A DNA stretch of 64,000 bases. Source: Pectinatus haikarae. GTDB lineage: Bacteria > Bacillota > Negativicutes > Selenomonadales > Selenomonadaceae. Positions 43,177 to 52,383 of this stretch are shown piece after piece. Below the pieces are notes generated by a model. That model was not told the DNA's origin, searched no databases, and saw only the letters and a program-made list of their open reading frames with translations. Positions within the stretch are counted from its first letter, which is position 1. Each line of letters opens with the position of its first letter. The stretch lies in the NCBI RefSeq assembly GCF_030813505.1, contig NZ_JAUSUE010000014.1; one strand, given 5' to 3'. Made by a program: the position numbers and the translations under genes.

Positions 43177-44475
43177 ATGTCGAAAGTTGCATTTACTACA
43201 CTTGGCTGCAAGGTCAATCAGTTTGAAACAGAAACAATGATGGGACTTTTTCGGAAGAAAGACTATGAAATAGTTGATTTTACGGAAATGGCCGATTTTT
43301 ATATAATAAATACATGCTCGGTAACGCACTTGGGAGAGCGAAAATCACGTCAGCTGATAAGACGGGCTATACACCTCAATGAAAAAGCTGTTGTCGCCGT
43401 TACAGGTTGCTATGCGCAGCTGGAACCGGAGCAAATAGAAAACATTGAAGGCGTAAAGGCGATAATAGGCACTAATGAAAGAAAAAATATTGTGGAAATA
43501 GTGGAACGCGCTGCTCAGAAGCATGAGTTCGTGACAAGCGTAAAAAATGTTATGCAGGACCATGATTTTGAAGATATACCAATGTTTGGCATGCAATCCA
43601 GGACAAGAGCTTTTTTAAAAATTCAAGATGGATGCACAAATTTTTGTTCCTATTGTATTATTCCTTATGCAAGAGGGCCGCTGCGTTCACGGCCGATAGA
43701 AAGTATAAAGAAAGAGACCCAAAAACTTATAAACAATGGTTTCCACGAAATTGTTCTTGGCGGCATACATCTTGGCTCCTATGGACGGGATATGAAAGAT
43801 GGGAGTTCCCTGTCAGATGCAGTTAGAGCAGTACTTTCTATCGATGGAGTAAAACGAGTGAGATTAGGATCAATAGAATCAATAGAAGTTTCAGAACCGC
43901 TGCTGGAACTGCTGGCGGGCAATGATAATTTTGCCCATCATCTGCATCTGCCGCTTCAGGCAGGCAATGATGTTATCTTGAAGAGAATGAACAGACACTA
44001 TACGGTAAAAGATTATGCGGAACTGCTGAATAAAATTGTAAATAAAGTGCCGGATATTGCCGTCTCTACAGATGTGATAGCAGGGTTCCCCGGTGAGACG
44101 GATGAACAATTTATCAACAGTATAGAATATATTAAAACACTGCCCATATGCCGCATACATGCGTTCCCCTATTCGAAACGCAGAGGAACACCTGCCGCAG
44201 ATATGCCGCAGCAAGTGGACGATGCTGTGAAAAGGCAGCGGGTGCACATCCTGCAGGCACTAAGTGATGAAAAATCACGACAATACTGCAGCCGCTTTCT
44301 GGGAAAAACGCTGTCAGTATTGTTTGAAAAGACTATGGAGGATGGAACGGCCGACGGACACACAAGCAATTATATCAAAGTATATACACGAGAAAAAATA
44401 GACAGAGGAAATATACAATCTATGAAAATGACAAAATTATATAAAGACGGGCTGTGGGCTGAGAATTTATTTTGA
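43177..44475 (+). CDS. mtaB: tRNA (N6-threonylcarbamoyladenosine-C2)-methylthiotransferase
   Basis: MtaB converts t6A37 to ms2t6A37 in tRNA-Lys. The 432-residue methylthiotransferase has the N-terminal UPF0004 domain with cluster cysteines (TLGCKVNQFETE, NTCSV, TGCYAQ), the radical-SAM motif CTNFCSYCIIPYARG (about 144-158) and a C-terminal TRAM-like end. LGCKVNQFE and the length separate it from MiaB and RimO. The ATG at 43177 follows AGAAAGGA; the frame extends upstream without a site. Two short inverted repeats lie between rsmE and mtaB (43122-43160). Confidence 0.92.
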   Translation: MSKVAFTTLGCKVNQFETETMMGLFRKKDYEIVDFTEMADFYIINTCSVTHLGERKSRQLIRRAIHLNEKAVVAVTGCYAQLEPEQIENIEGVKAIIGTNERKNIVEIVERAAQKHEFVTSVKNVMQDHDFEDIPMFGMQSRTRAFLKIQDGCTNFCSYCIIPYARGPLRSRPIESIKKETQKLINNGFHEIVLGGIHLGSYGRDMKDGSSLSDAVRAVLSIDGVKRVRLGSIESIEVSEPLLELLAGNDNFAHHLHLPLQAGNDVILKRMNRHYTVKDYAELLNKIVNKVPDIAVSTDVIAGFPGETDEQFINSIEYIKTLPICRIHAFPYSKRRGTPAADMPQQVDDAVKRQRVHILQALSDEKSRQYCSRFLGKTLSVLFEKTMEDGTADGHTSNYIKVYTREKIDRGNIQSMKMTKLYKDGLWAENLF

Positions 44476-44549
44476 GATTTAAGAAGGTATTGCAAAATAA
44501 AAAACGAATTATTATAAAATAGGATTTTTCCTCGAACGGGGGTGCAGCT

Positions 44550-44897
44550 ATGTCAGATTGCATTTTTTGTAAAATTGTTTCCAGAGATATACCAGCTGAT
44601 ATCATTTATGAAGATGATATGGTCGTTTCTTTTAAAGATCTGGAGCCTCAGGCACCTGTGCATATATTGATCGTACCGAAAAAGCACATCAAAAATCTTA
44701 ATACTGCCATACCGGAAGATAAAGATATCGTATCACATATAATGGTTGATGTTGTTCCAGAGCTGGCAAAGAAGCTTAAGATCGCGGATGACGGATTTCG
44801 TCTTGTAGTGAATACAGGAGTCAAGGGCGGTCAAACTGTAGATCATCTTCATTTTCATCTTATCGGCGGTAGATCCATGCAATGGCCACCGGGTTAA
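44550..44897 (+). CDS. HIT-family nucleotide hydrolase (HinT type)
   Basis: This 115-residue protein has the histidine-triad motif HLHFHLIGG near the C-terminus and the N-terminal zinc-type CIFCKIVSRDIPA. HinT proteins hydrolyse nucleoside phosphoramidates such as lysyl-AMP adducts. It lies 74 bases after mtaB and ahead of rpsU; it could be on the mtaB transcript. Confidence 0.93.
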   Translation: MSDCIFCKIVSRDIPADIIYEDDMVVSFKDLEPQAPVHILIVPKKHIKNLNTAIPEDKDIVSHIMVDVVPELAKKLKIADDGFRLVVNTGVKGGQTVDHLHFHLIGGRSMQWPPG

Positions 44898-44903
44898 TTA
44901 TTA

Positions 44904-44933
44904 TTGACAATTGTACTGTTTGTCAGTTATAAT
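44904..44933 (+). promoter_or_regulatory. Promoter of rpsU-yqeY
   Basis: TTGACA (44904-44909) and TATAAT (44928-44933) with an 18-base spacer form a near-consensus promoter just after the HIT gene, suiting a highly expressed ribosomal protein. Confidence 0.85.
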
Positions 44934-44990
44934 TACTTGGTGTAGCGAACAATACACTCCCATTGCGTGTGGAGGGGAGGGAAGATATAA

Positions 44991-45170
44991 ATGTCAGAAG
45001 TTAAAGTTGGAAAAAACGAAACAATTGACAGTGCGCTTCGTCGTTTTAAACGCACTTGCCAAAAAGCAGGTACCCTCGCTGAAGTCAGAAAACGTGAGCA
45101 TTATGAAAAACCTAGCGTAAAACGTAAGAAAAAATCTGAAGCTGCTCGTAAACGTAGATTCAGAGCTTAA
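44991..45170 (+). CDS. rpsU: 30S ribosomal protein S21
   Basis: A short 59-residue gene, easy to miss. The translation starts MSEVKVGKNETIDSALRRFK and ends in a lysine/arginine-rich tail with RKRRFRA, typical of Firmicute S21. S21 joins the 30S platform near the anti-Shine-Dalgarno region. A purine-rich site (GGAGGGGAGGGAAG) lies before the ATG, and CTCCC at 44957-44961 could pair with it. It is followed 20 bases later by yqeY, the usual partner. Confidence 0.96.
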   Translation: MSEVKVGKNETIDSALRRFKRTCQKAGTLAEVRKREHYEKPSVKRKKKSEAARKRRFRA

Positions 45171-45190
45171 AGAACGCGGAGGTTAAAGAA

Positions 45191-45634
45191 ATGTCAATCA
45201 AGGATAGGCTTATGGCTGATATGAAGGAAGCCATGAAGGCTAGACAGGCAGATCGTCTTACTGTTATCCGTTCAATGCGTTCAGCAGTGCGTCAGGCTGA
45301 GATTGACGGCAAGACTGATCTTGACGACAATGGGGTGATCAGCATTATAAGCAAAGAACTTAAAATGCGTCATGATTCACTCACTGAATTTCAAAAAGGC
45401 GGCAGAGCTGATTTGGTTGAAAAAACTGAAGCAGAAATTGCTGTTATAATGCCTTATTTGCCAAAACAGTTATCAGAAGACGAGCTGCGTGCTTTAGTAA
45501 AAGATGCTGTGGAAAAGACCGGGGCATCAACGGCTAAGGATATGGGCAAAGTCATGAAACTTATAATGCCGGAAGTAAAGGGCAAAGCTGATGGAAAATT
45601 GGTAAATGATGTCGTCAGAGAATTGTTGAACTAA
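45191..45634 (+). CDS. yqeY: GatB/YqeY domain protein
   Basis: This 147-residue helical protein matches the YqeY family, related to the tRNA-binding tail of GatB (SIKDRLMADMKEAMKARQADRLTVIRSMRSAVRQ at the N-terminus, given here as residues 2-35; PYLPKQLSEDELRALV near residue 95). Its function is unknown; the family is often next to rpsU, as here. GCGGAGG lies before the ATG. A terminator follows. Confidence 0.93.
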   Translation: MSIKDRLMADMKEAMKARQADRLTVIRSMRSAVRQAEIDGKTDLDDNGVISIISKELKMRHDSLTEFQKGGRADLVEKTEAEIAVIMPYLPKQLSEDELRALVKDAVEKTGASTAKDMGKVMKLIMPEVKGKADGKLVNDVVRELLN

Positions 45635-45671
45635 ATAAGAATGAAAACATGTTTTCCGATTGGGAAGCAAG

Positions 45672-45704
45672 AAGCCTCTGTTATTTTAACAGGGGCTTTT
45701 ATTA
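45672..45704 (+). terminator. Terminator after yqeY
   Basis: AAGCCTCTGTTA (45672-45683) pairs with TAACAGGGGCTT (45687-45698) with one wobble pair, then a short T-rich run. Confidence 0.83.
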
Positions 45705-45776
45705 TGTTTCAAAACATATGAAATAATAGATATGATATTTTTATATCAAAAAAAAATATTTAAAATGATTTATTTA

Positions 45777-45805
45777 TTGCAAAAAATATAATCATGTGGT
45801 ATTAT
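45777..45805 (+). promoter_or_regulatory. Promoter of the gluconate kinase gene
   Basis: TTGCAA (45777-45782) and TATTAT (45800-45805) are 17 bases apart, about 50 bases before the kinase ATG. Confidence 0.65.
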
Positions 45806-45855
45806 TTATTCAGAAAATAAAATATATTCAGGACGAAAGGAAGGTAGGTATTCCA

Positions 45856-47403
45856 ATGAAAAAAGATCCTCCTGATCAAGTATGGATAGGTGTAGATATT
45901 GGCACTACGGGAGTGCGTGCTATAGCATATATGGCTGATTCTACAAATATAGGTTCGTCGGAGGCATTTTATCCGCTGCTGACACCACGGCCTGATTGGG
46001 CTGAGGAAAGTCCGCTGCAAATTTATGAGGCTGTTCAAGAAGTGATAAAAAATACCGCCGATCAGCTTCGGTATAAAAATATAAAAGCTTCGGGAATAGC
46101 TCTGAGTACAGTTATGCATAGTTTTGCAGGTCTGGATGAGGCTAAAAAACCGTTGATGAATATGCAGACATGGGCAGACAGCCGCAGCCTGAATATAGTA
46201 CGTGAATTGAAAAAAGATACTGAGCTGTCAAGGGACTTTTATAACAGAACATGTTGCCCCATTCATGCTTGTTATCCTTTAGCAAAAATCTTATGGCTGC
46301 GTAAGTATGCTGAAGATATATTCAAAAAAACTAAATATATAGGCTCATTAAAAGATTACATATTTTATAATCTGACGGGTGAATGGGTTATTGATCATTC
46401 TACCGCCAGTACCAGCGGAATGTACAATGCAAAAAAAATGGATTGGGATGATGAAATTTTAAGGTATGCAGGTGTAAAAAAAACTGCACTGCCGGCCATA
46501 GTTTCTACTACTTATCATTCATTTTTAAGCAGGCGGGCAGCCGAATTTCTTCATCTGCAAAGTGGAATGCCGGTAGTCATCGGCGCAACGGACGGCGTGC
46601 TTGTCAATGTGGGGATAGGTGCAGTAAATCCGGGGCAATTGAGCGCTACTATAGGTACAAGCGGTGCATTGCGTATGTTGACGACCAAACCGATGGTCGA
46701 TAAGCATATGAGAACTTGGTGCTATAACCTGACAGATGAAATGTGGGTAGCCGGAGGAGCGATAAATAACGGCGGTATGATATTGCGATGGCTGCGTGAC
46801 AAGGTTTGCCATTACAGCAAAAATCAAATGGAAAACATAGATGTAGATCCGTACGATCTGATGACGTTGAAAGCGGGACATGTAGCACCGGGCTCTGAAG
46901 GACTGATATTAATGCCGTTTTTCACAGGTGAACGGGCACCTTATTGGAATTCGGAACTGCGTGGTATATTTTTTGGATTGTCTTTAAATCATGGACGCTC
47001 GCATATGATTCGGGCCGCAATGGAAGGAATCTGCTATTGCCTGAATAGTGTATTTATGGCCTTGCAGGATTTTGGCAATATCAAAGATATAAGAGTAAGC
47101 GGTAGCTTTACTAAATCTCCGCTATGGCTGCAAATACTTGCGGATGTTCTCGATCAAAAGCTGATATTACCGGGCAATAGTGAAGGTGCCGCCTTTGGTG
47201 CAGCTGTTCTTGGATTTATTTCTGACGGTACTTTAAAGAATATAAATGAAACGGCAGCACTGGTTAATTCAAAAAAAATTTTTGCACCAATTGCCGAAAA
47301 TACGGAAGTGTACAAGCGATTATATGACATATTCAGCAGATTATATTTCAATTTGCAGGATGAATTTGCAGATATTGTTTCTTACCAGACTAAACTGCAT
47401 TAA
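45856..47403 (+). CDS. gntK: FGGY-family gluconokinase
   Basis: This 515-residue FGGY kinase has the N-terminal nucleotide fold (WIGVDIGTTGVRAIAY), the second half beginning near GVLVNVGIGAVNPGQLSATIGTSGA, and the C-terminal RVSGSFTKSPLWLQILADVLDQ with ATP-binding GAAFGAAVLG. It most resembles gluconokinases of Firmicutes, an assignment supported by the adjacent gnd. It would make 6-phosphogluconate. The ATG at 45856 follows AAGGAAGG. The gap to gnd is 82 bases, so they may be co-transcribed. Confidence 0.88.
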   Translation: MKKDPPDQVWIGVDIGTTGVRAIAYMADSTNIGSSEAFYPLLTPRPDWAEESPLQIYEAVQEVIKNTADQLRYKNIKASGIALSTVMHSFAGLDEAKKPLMNMQTWADSRSLNIVRELKKDTELSRDFYNRTCCPIHACYPLAKILWLRKYAEDIFKKTKYIGSLKDYIFYNLTGEWVIDHSTASTSGMYNAKKMDWDDEILRYAGVKKTALPAIVSTTYHSFLSRRAAEFLHLQSGMPVVIGATDGVLVNVGIGAVNPGQLSATIGTSGALRMLTTKPMVDKHMRTWCYNLTDEMWVAGGAINNGGMILRWLRDKVCHYSKNQMENIDVDPYDLMTLKAGHVAPGSEGLILMPFFTGERAPYWNSELRGIFFGLSLNHGRSHMIRAAMEGICYCLNSVFMALQDFGNIKDIRVSGSFTKSPLWLQILADVLDQKLILPGNSEGAAFGAAVLGFISDGTLKNINETAALVNSKKIFAPIAENTEVYKRLYDIFSRLYFNLQDEFADIVSYQTKLH

Positions 47404-47485
47404 AAATTTTGGTTAAAAGGATATTTTTTGCGCATCATGAAATATAATTAAAGAGTATAATATTTATTACAAAAAGGGACAGGTG

Positions 47486-48907
47486 ATGACAATGCCGGAA
47501 ATGGATATAGGCATAATCGGAATGGCTGTCATGGGAAGCAATCTTGCTCTCAACATGGCGGATCATGGTTTTAAGGTAGCTGCGTATAATCGTACAGCCA
47601 ATCTTACAAGAGAAGTAATTAAGAATACACCGCACAAAAATTTAGAAGGATTCTATAGTATGCAGGAATTCTTGCATTCGCTGAAAAGTCCGCGCAGAGT
47701 GATGCTTATGATCAAAGCGGGCAAACCAGTTGATTCAGTAATTGAAGAATTGATCCCGCAGCTTGATAAGGGCGATATAGTAATTGACGGAGGCAATTCC
47801 TTTTTTGAAGATACTATACGGCGCTATTCGTATCTAAAGGAAAAGGGGATAAACTATTTTGGTGTTGGAATCTCCGGCGGCGAAAAAGGTGCAAGATTCG
47901 GACCATCCATAATGCCGGGGGGGAATAAAGATCTATATAAACATGTGCAGCCTGTTTTTGAGGCTATTTCAGCGCATGTGGGTGAAGAACCCTGCTGCAC
48001 CTATATCGGTGATAATGGTGCTGGCCATTACGTAAAAATGGTTCATAATGGTATAGAATATGCCGACATGCAGCTTATCGCAGAGACCTATCTGCTGCTC
48101 CGTCATGTAGGTGGTTTTGATAATAAAAAATTATCGGAAATATTTCATGAGTGGAATAAAGGTGAGCTGCACAGCTATCTTATCGGTATAACGGCAGATA
48201 TTTTTGCTGAAAATGACGAAAACAATCAAGATGGACAACTTGTAGACAAAATATTGGACAGTGCAGGACAAAAAGGAACAGGGCGCTGGACCAGTATTCA
48301 GGCTTTAAAGCAGGGCGTTGATATTTCCATGATCACTGCGGCGTGCAATACACGTGTCTTATCCAATTTACGGGAAGAACGGAAAAAAGCTTCTGCTGAA
48401 ATAAAAGCACCCGTATATGACAAAAAAATGAGTGATTCTTTTATAGAGGAAGTACGTAAAAGTCTGTATGCGGCTAAGATAATTGCTTATGCTCAAGGAT
48501 TTTCTCTATATAATTCGGCTAGTAAGGAATACGGATGGGATCTTGATTTTGGGAAAATAGCTTCTATTTTCCGTGCCGGATGTATAATACAGGCTGAGTT
48601 TCTGAATAAGATAACGGAAGCTTATGGGAAAAATAAGAATCTGCCGAATTTAATGTTTGACAAATTTTTTCTTGAAAATATAAATGAAAATCAGTCAAGT
48701 TTACGTAATATAATTTGTCTTGCCATAAATAAAGGAATTCCTGTACCGGCTTTGTCAAATGCGCTGCAATATTTAGATGCTCATCGCAGTCCGCAGATCG
48801 GTGCTAATCTGATTCAGGCGCAAAGAGACTATTTCGGCGCGCACACATATGAAAGAACTGATAAGGAAGGCGTATTTCATCATGAGTGGCAGGAGCACTA
48901 TAAATAA
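47486..48907 (+). CDS. gnd: 6-phosphogluconate dehydrogenase, decarboxylating
   Basis: Gnd oxidises 6-phosphogluconate to ribulose 5-phosphate and CO2. The 473-residue protein has the Rossmann start MDIGIIGMAVMGSNLALNMADHG, the signature IGDNGAGHYVKMVHNGIEYADMQLIAE (residues about 181-207) and the C-terminal tail with QAQRDYFGAHTYER. The length is that of the long (E. coli/Bacillus GntZ-like) form. Starts at 47486 and 47492 are both plausible near AAGGGACAGG. It completes the gluconate route opened by the upstream kinase. Confidence 0.95.
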   Translation: MTMPEMDIGIIGMAVMGSNLALNMADHGFKVAAYNRTANLTREVIKNTPHKNLEGFYSMQEFLHSLKSPRRVMLMIKAGKPVDSVIEELIPQLDKGDIVIDGGNSFFEDTIRRYSYLKEKGINYFGVGISGGEKGARFGPSIMPGGNKDLYKHVQPVFEAISAHVGEEPCCTYIGDNGAGHYVKMVHNGIEYADMQLIAETYLLLRHVGGFDNKKLSEIFHEWNKGELHSYLIGITADIFAENDENNQDGQLVDKILDSAGQKGTGRWTSIQALKQGVDISMITAACNTRVLSNLREERKKASAEIKAPVYDKKMSDSFIEEVRKSLYAAKIIAYAQGFSLYNSASKEYGWDLDFGKIASIFRAGCIIQAEFLNKITEAYGKNKNLPNLMFDKFFLENINENQSSLRNIICLAINKGIPVPALSNALQYLDAHRSPQIGANLIQAQRDYFGAHTYERTDKEGVFHHEWQEHYK

Positions 48908-48918
48908 ACTGTGAAAGC

Positions 48919-48990
48919 TTTGCAGTTATATTGCAAGGATAATTTCTCTGCGGATTAGTAAGGTAAGTCTGCAGAGAAATTAACTGCAAT
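48919..48990. repeat. Nested inverted repeat between gnd and gntP
   Basis: TTGCAGTTA (48920-48928) pairs with TAACTGCAA (48981-48989), and AATTTCTCTGC (48941-48951) pairs with GCAGAGAAATT (48971-48981). Together they form a long branched structure right after gnd. No T-tract follows, so it is not a standard terminator; it might stabilise the gnd mRNA end. Confidence 0.6.
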
Positions 48991-49056
48991 ACAAAATCGT
49001 ATTTATAATTAATTTTATATTTGGAAATTTGTGTATTTACTTTAAATATATAAATT

Positions 49057-49085
49057 TTGTTCAGAGTTACTATGTTCTATATAAT
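49057..49085 (+). promoter_or_regulatory. Promoter of the gntP-kinase operon
   Basis: TTGTTC (49057-49062) and TATAAT (49080-49085) are 17 bases apart, 48 bases ahead of gntP. Confidence 0.68.
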
Positions 49086-49132
49086 ACCAGTTATTTGCTA
49101 ATGATATTTACATTTTTAAAGGAGTGAAATTT

Positions 49133-50449
49133 ATGCCATTAATTATTTTAGCAATTGGAATAGCCATTTTGTTTTTTTTAATCGTTAAAGTTAAACTCAA
49201 TAGTTTTTTGTCGTTAGTATTGGTAGCAGGCATTGTGGGATATGCAGAAGGACTGCCGATTACTCAGATCATCCCCACGATCGAAAAGGGGCTGGGGGGG
49301 ACTCTGGGGGGGCTGGCAATAGTTGTATCCTTTGGCGCAATGCTCGGTAAGCTTATGGCAGAAAGCGGCGGAGCGCAGAGAATCGCTACCACGCTTATCA
49401 ATGTATTCGGTCGGAAGAACGTAAAATGGGCCGTATGTATTACAGGATTTATTGTAGGGATAGCATTATTTTATGAAATTGGCTTTGTACTGTTAATACC
49501 ACTGGTATTCACTATTGCCGCCTCAGCCAAGATCCCTCTTTTGGAAGTAGGGATACCGATGGCAGCGGCTCTTTCCGTAACACATGGTTTTTTGCCGCCG
49601 CATCCCGGACCTACGGCTATTGCCGTTATTTACAATGCTGATATCGGGCTTACTCTTGTGTACGGTGCGATAATAGCTATTCCTACTGCAATCGTAAGCG
49701 GGCCGCTGTTTTATAATTGTGTAAAAGGTTTGAATCCGGAAATACCAGAGGGATTATATAATCCAAAAGTATTTAAGGATGACGAAATGCCGAGTTTTCT
49801 AACCAGTATTTTAACGGCACTCATTCCCGTTGTTTTGATGGCTGCCGCTGCGATAGCTAAATTGACACTTGCTAAGGATTCATTACTGTTCAATGTTCTG
49901 ACATTTTTAGGAACACCTGATATGGCACTTGCAATTTCTGTGAGTATTGCTATATATACTTTTGGACTCAGCCGCGGAAAATCAATGACTGAAATAATGA
50001 AGACAGTGGAAAGCGCTGTTCTGGCCATCGCTATGATACTTTTGATTGTCGGCGGCGGGGGAGCGCTGAAACAGATACTCATAGACAGCGGTGTCGGCAA
50101 ATACATAGGAGAATTATTGTCGGGTTCGAATATGTCTCCGCTGCTTCTGGCATGGCTTATTGCAGCTGTCATCCGTATCGCCTGCGGTTCTGCTACGGTA
50201 GCAGCACTCACTGCCGGTGGAATTGCGGCACCTCTTGTGGCTCTGACGGGAGTAAGTCCTGAACTTATGGTTCTTGCTACAGGTGCGGGTAGTTTGATAA
50301 TAAGTCCGCCAAATGATCCCGGATTTTGGCTTTTTAAAGAGTTCTTTGGCCTTACTGTTAAGGAAACTGTAAAGACATGGTGTGCACTGGAAACCATAAT
50401 TTCAGTTATGGGACTTATCGGTGTACTGGTGATTTCAATGTTTGTGTAA
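49133..50449 (+). CDS. gntP: GntP-family gluconate/sugar-acid permease
   Basis: This 438-residue membrane carrier has about 12-14 helices and GntP-family motifs (GLGGTLGGLAIVVSFGAMLGKLMAESGGAQ, given as residues 51-80; HGFLPPHPGPTAIAV; SPPNDPGFWLFKEFFGLTVKET). Family members import gluconate, idonate, fructuronate or related acids with protons. It leads an operon with a sugar kinase and two dehydrogenases, so its substrate may be a sugar acid other than gluconate. AAAGGAGTG precedes the ATG. Confidence 0.92.
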   Translation: MPLIILAIGIAILFFLIVKVKLNSFLSLVLVAGIVGYAEGLPITQIIPTIEKGLGGTLGGLAIVVSFGAMLGKLMAESGGAQRIATTLINVFGRKNVKWAVCITGFIVGIALFYEIGFVLLIPLVFTIAASAKIPLLEVGIPMAAALSVTHGFLPPHPGPTAIAVIYNADIGLTLVYGAIIAIPTAIVSGPLFYNCVKGLNPEIPEGLYNPKVFKDDEMPSFLTSILTALIPVVLMAAAAIAKLTLAKDSLLFNVLTFLGTPDMALAISVSIAIYTFGLSRGKSMTEIMKTVESAVLAIAMILLIVGGGGALKQILIDSGVGKYIGELLSGSNMSPLLLAWLIAAVIRIACGSATVAALTAGGIAAPLVALTGVSPELMVLATGAGSLIISPPNDPGFWLFKEFFGLTVKETVKTWCALETIISVMGLIGVLVISMFV

Positions 50450-50479
50450 CCTTAAGGTTATAAAAGGAGAGACAATACC

Positions 50480-52006
50480 ATGGGATATTTAATGGGTATT
50501 GATGTGGGTTCAACAAATTATAAAGTAATTGCCTGTGACTATGACGGCAACTTTTTATCCGTATCTACTCGCCCGGGGAATACGGTTTATAAAGAAAACG
50601 GGTGGGCCGAATTGGATCCTCAAAAGATGTGGGAAAATATCGCTGCCTGTATAAAGGATGTAAGTGATGCATTGTCAGAAGATAAATGTGTAGGTATAGG
50701 TGTAGCTGCAAACGGAGAAGATGTGCTGTTGGATGAAGCAGGTTATCCGGTTCATCCGACGATACGTTGGTTTGATACGCGTACAGATAAAATAGCTGAA
50801 GAATGGGGCCGATTTGGTGTAGATAAAGTTTATGATATAACCGGTATCAATCCTAATCCTGTGGCCGGAATCACGAAGCTGCAGTGGATTATGAAGAATC
50901 GGCCGGAAGCTATGAAAAAAGCAAAATACTATATACAAATACAGGGCTTTATCAGTTATAAATTAACAGGGACAGCTAAAACAAGCTGGACAAATGCCTG
51001 CCGTACGATGGCTTTTGATCTGCGAAAACGGCAATGGTCTGAAGAAATAATTGAGGCATCAGGTCTGCCCAGAGAAATTTTTGTTGATCCTATCCGTCCT
51101 GGAGAATTGGTAGGGTGTACTACAAAAAAAATAAAAGATATTACCGGATTACCGGAAGGCACGCCTGTTTATGCCGGAGGAATAGATTATGCGTGCGGGA
51201 CTTTCGCTACAGGAATAATCAAATCAGGTCAAATGCTAGATTCTACCGGAACAAGTGAACAAATAGTGGCGATTGTTGATGAACCTAAAAATGATCCTGA
51301 ATTTATTGGTAAAAACTTTACTTCAGTATCATATGTTGTAGACGATAAATATTATATTATGGGTATGATTGTTTCTTCAGGTGGAATTTTTGAATGGTTT
51401 AAAAAAGAATTTAAGTGTGCTTCTTTTGAAGAACTCATTGAGGAAGCTGAAAAACAACCGATCGGTTCTAATGGATGCATGCTGATGCCGTATTTTTCAG
51501 GCAGGTATTCATTAGGCAGTGATCCATGTGCCAGAGGAGCGTTTCTAGGAGTCACAAGAGCGTCTAAAAGAGGAGATTTTGTCAGAGCCATATTAGAAGG
51601 GCTGTGCTTTGAAATGCATAGTATCATTATAGAAATTGAGAAAATGTCAGGTAAAAATATTGATTCTATTTATGCTATAGGAGGAGCAACAAAAAGTGAT
51701 TTTTGGCTGCAGATGAAAGCCGATGTTACGGGTATTCCGGTGAAAAGCAAACAGGTCCCTGAAGCTGCAGCACTGGGAGCGGCTATGTTGGCAGGTCTTG
51801 GAGCGGGGATTTACAAAAATTCTGAAGATGCGGTCTCTAAAGTTGCGTTCCCAGAAAAAATATATAGTCCTGATGCAGAAAAACATATAAGGTATATGCA
51901 GCTTTATGAATCATTAAATTCTAAGATGTATCCTGCGCTTATAGAATTCAATAAAAAAGTTACTGAAATACAGACCAAGTTTTTATCCTTGAGGAGGAAT
52001 TTATAG
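50480..52006 (+). CDS. FGGY-family carbohydrate kinase (xylulokinase-like)
   Basis: This 508-residue kinase has the two-domain FGGY fold: YLMGIDVGSTNYKVIACDYDGN at the N-terminus, GGIDYACGTFATGIIKSGQMLDSTGTSEQ in the middle and YAIGGATKSDFWLQMKADVTG with ALGAAMLAGLG at the end. It is distinct from the upstream gluconokinase and closest in layout to xylulose/sugar-acid kinases. The substrate cannot be told from sequence; it likely phosphorylates the product of one of the dehydrogenases in the operon. It starts 30 bases after gntP, and its TAG stop overlaps the GTG start of the next gene. Confidence 0.85.
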   Translation: MGYLMGIDVGSTNYKVIACDYDGNFLSVSTRPGNTVYKENGWAELDPQKMWENIAACIKDVSDALSEDKCVGIGVAANGEDVLLDEAGYPVHPTIRWFDTRTDKIAEEWGRFGVDKVYDITGINPNPVAGITKLQWIMKNRPEAMKKAKYYIQIQGFISYKLTGTAKTSWTNACRTMAFDLRKRQWSEEIIEASGLPREIFVDPIRPGELVGCTTKKIKDITGLPEGTPVYAGGIDYACGTFATGIIKSGQMLDSTGTSEQIVAIVDEPKNDPEFIGKNFTSVSYVVDDKYYIMGMIVSSGGIFEWFKKEFKCASFEELIEEAEKQPIGSNGCMLMPYFSGRYSLGSDPCARGAFLGVTRASKRGDFVRAILEGLCFEMHSIIIEIEKMSGKNIDSIYAIGGATKSDFWLQMKADVTGIPVKSKQVPEAAALGAAMLAGLGAGIYKNSEDAVSKVAFPEKIYSPDAEKHIRYMQLYESLNSKMYPALIEFNKKVTEIQTKFLSLRRNL

Positions 52007-52362
52007 TGAAATATGAAGTTGTGATCACTAATATAGGTGAATTTGTACTGCAATTTATGCAGACACGTGACAGTATGATCCTTTTTGATAAGGATGTTCC
52101 CTATGAATACATGAATATGGTAGTAGCACATAACAAGGGTGAAATAGATGGAGAAATAGCAGCAGGTGATAAACTGCATATAGCAGGTATGGAGTATGCG
52201 GTTACAGCCGTTGGTGATGAGGCCATGCGTACTTTGAAAGAAAAAGGACATTGTACTTTGGTTTTCAAGGGTATGGATAAGGTTGAGCAACCAGGGCAGA
52301 TAATGCTGAAGGGGAACGGCCTTCCGCGTGTAATGATCGGAGATACAATAAGATTTGAATAA
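52006..52362 (+). CDS. Orphan PTS glucitol/sorbitol-type EIIA protein
   Basis: This 118-residue protein aligns along its length with sorbitol-specific EIIA (GutA/SrlB): ITNIGEFVLQF, HNKGEIDGEIAAGDKLHIAGMEYAVTAVGDEA and HCTLVFKGMD. H42 matches the phosphorylated histidine position of the family. No EIIB or EIIC is encoded nearby. Here a GntP permease does the transport, so the EIIA is more likely a phosphorylation-responsive regulator of the kinase or of this operon (inference). The GTG start overlaps the kinase stop by one base after GAGGAGG. Confidence 0.85.
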   Translation: MKYEVVITNIGEFVLQFMQTRDSMILFDKDVPYEYMNMVVAHNKGEIDGEIAAGDKLHIAGMEYAVTAVGDEAMRTLKEKGHCTLVFKGMDKVEQPGQIMLKGNGLPRVMIGDTIRFE

Positions 52363-52383
52363 AAATATTTGGAGGTTTTATTA

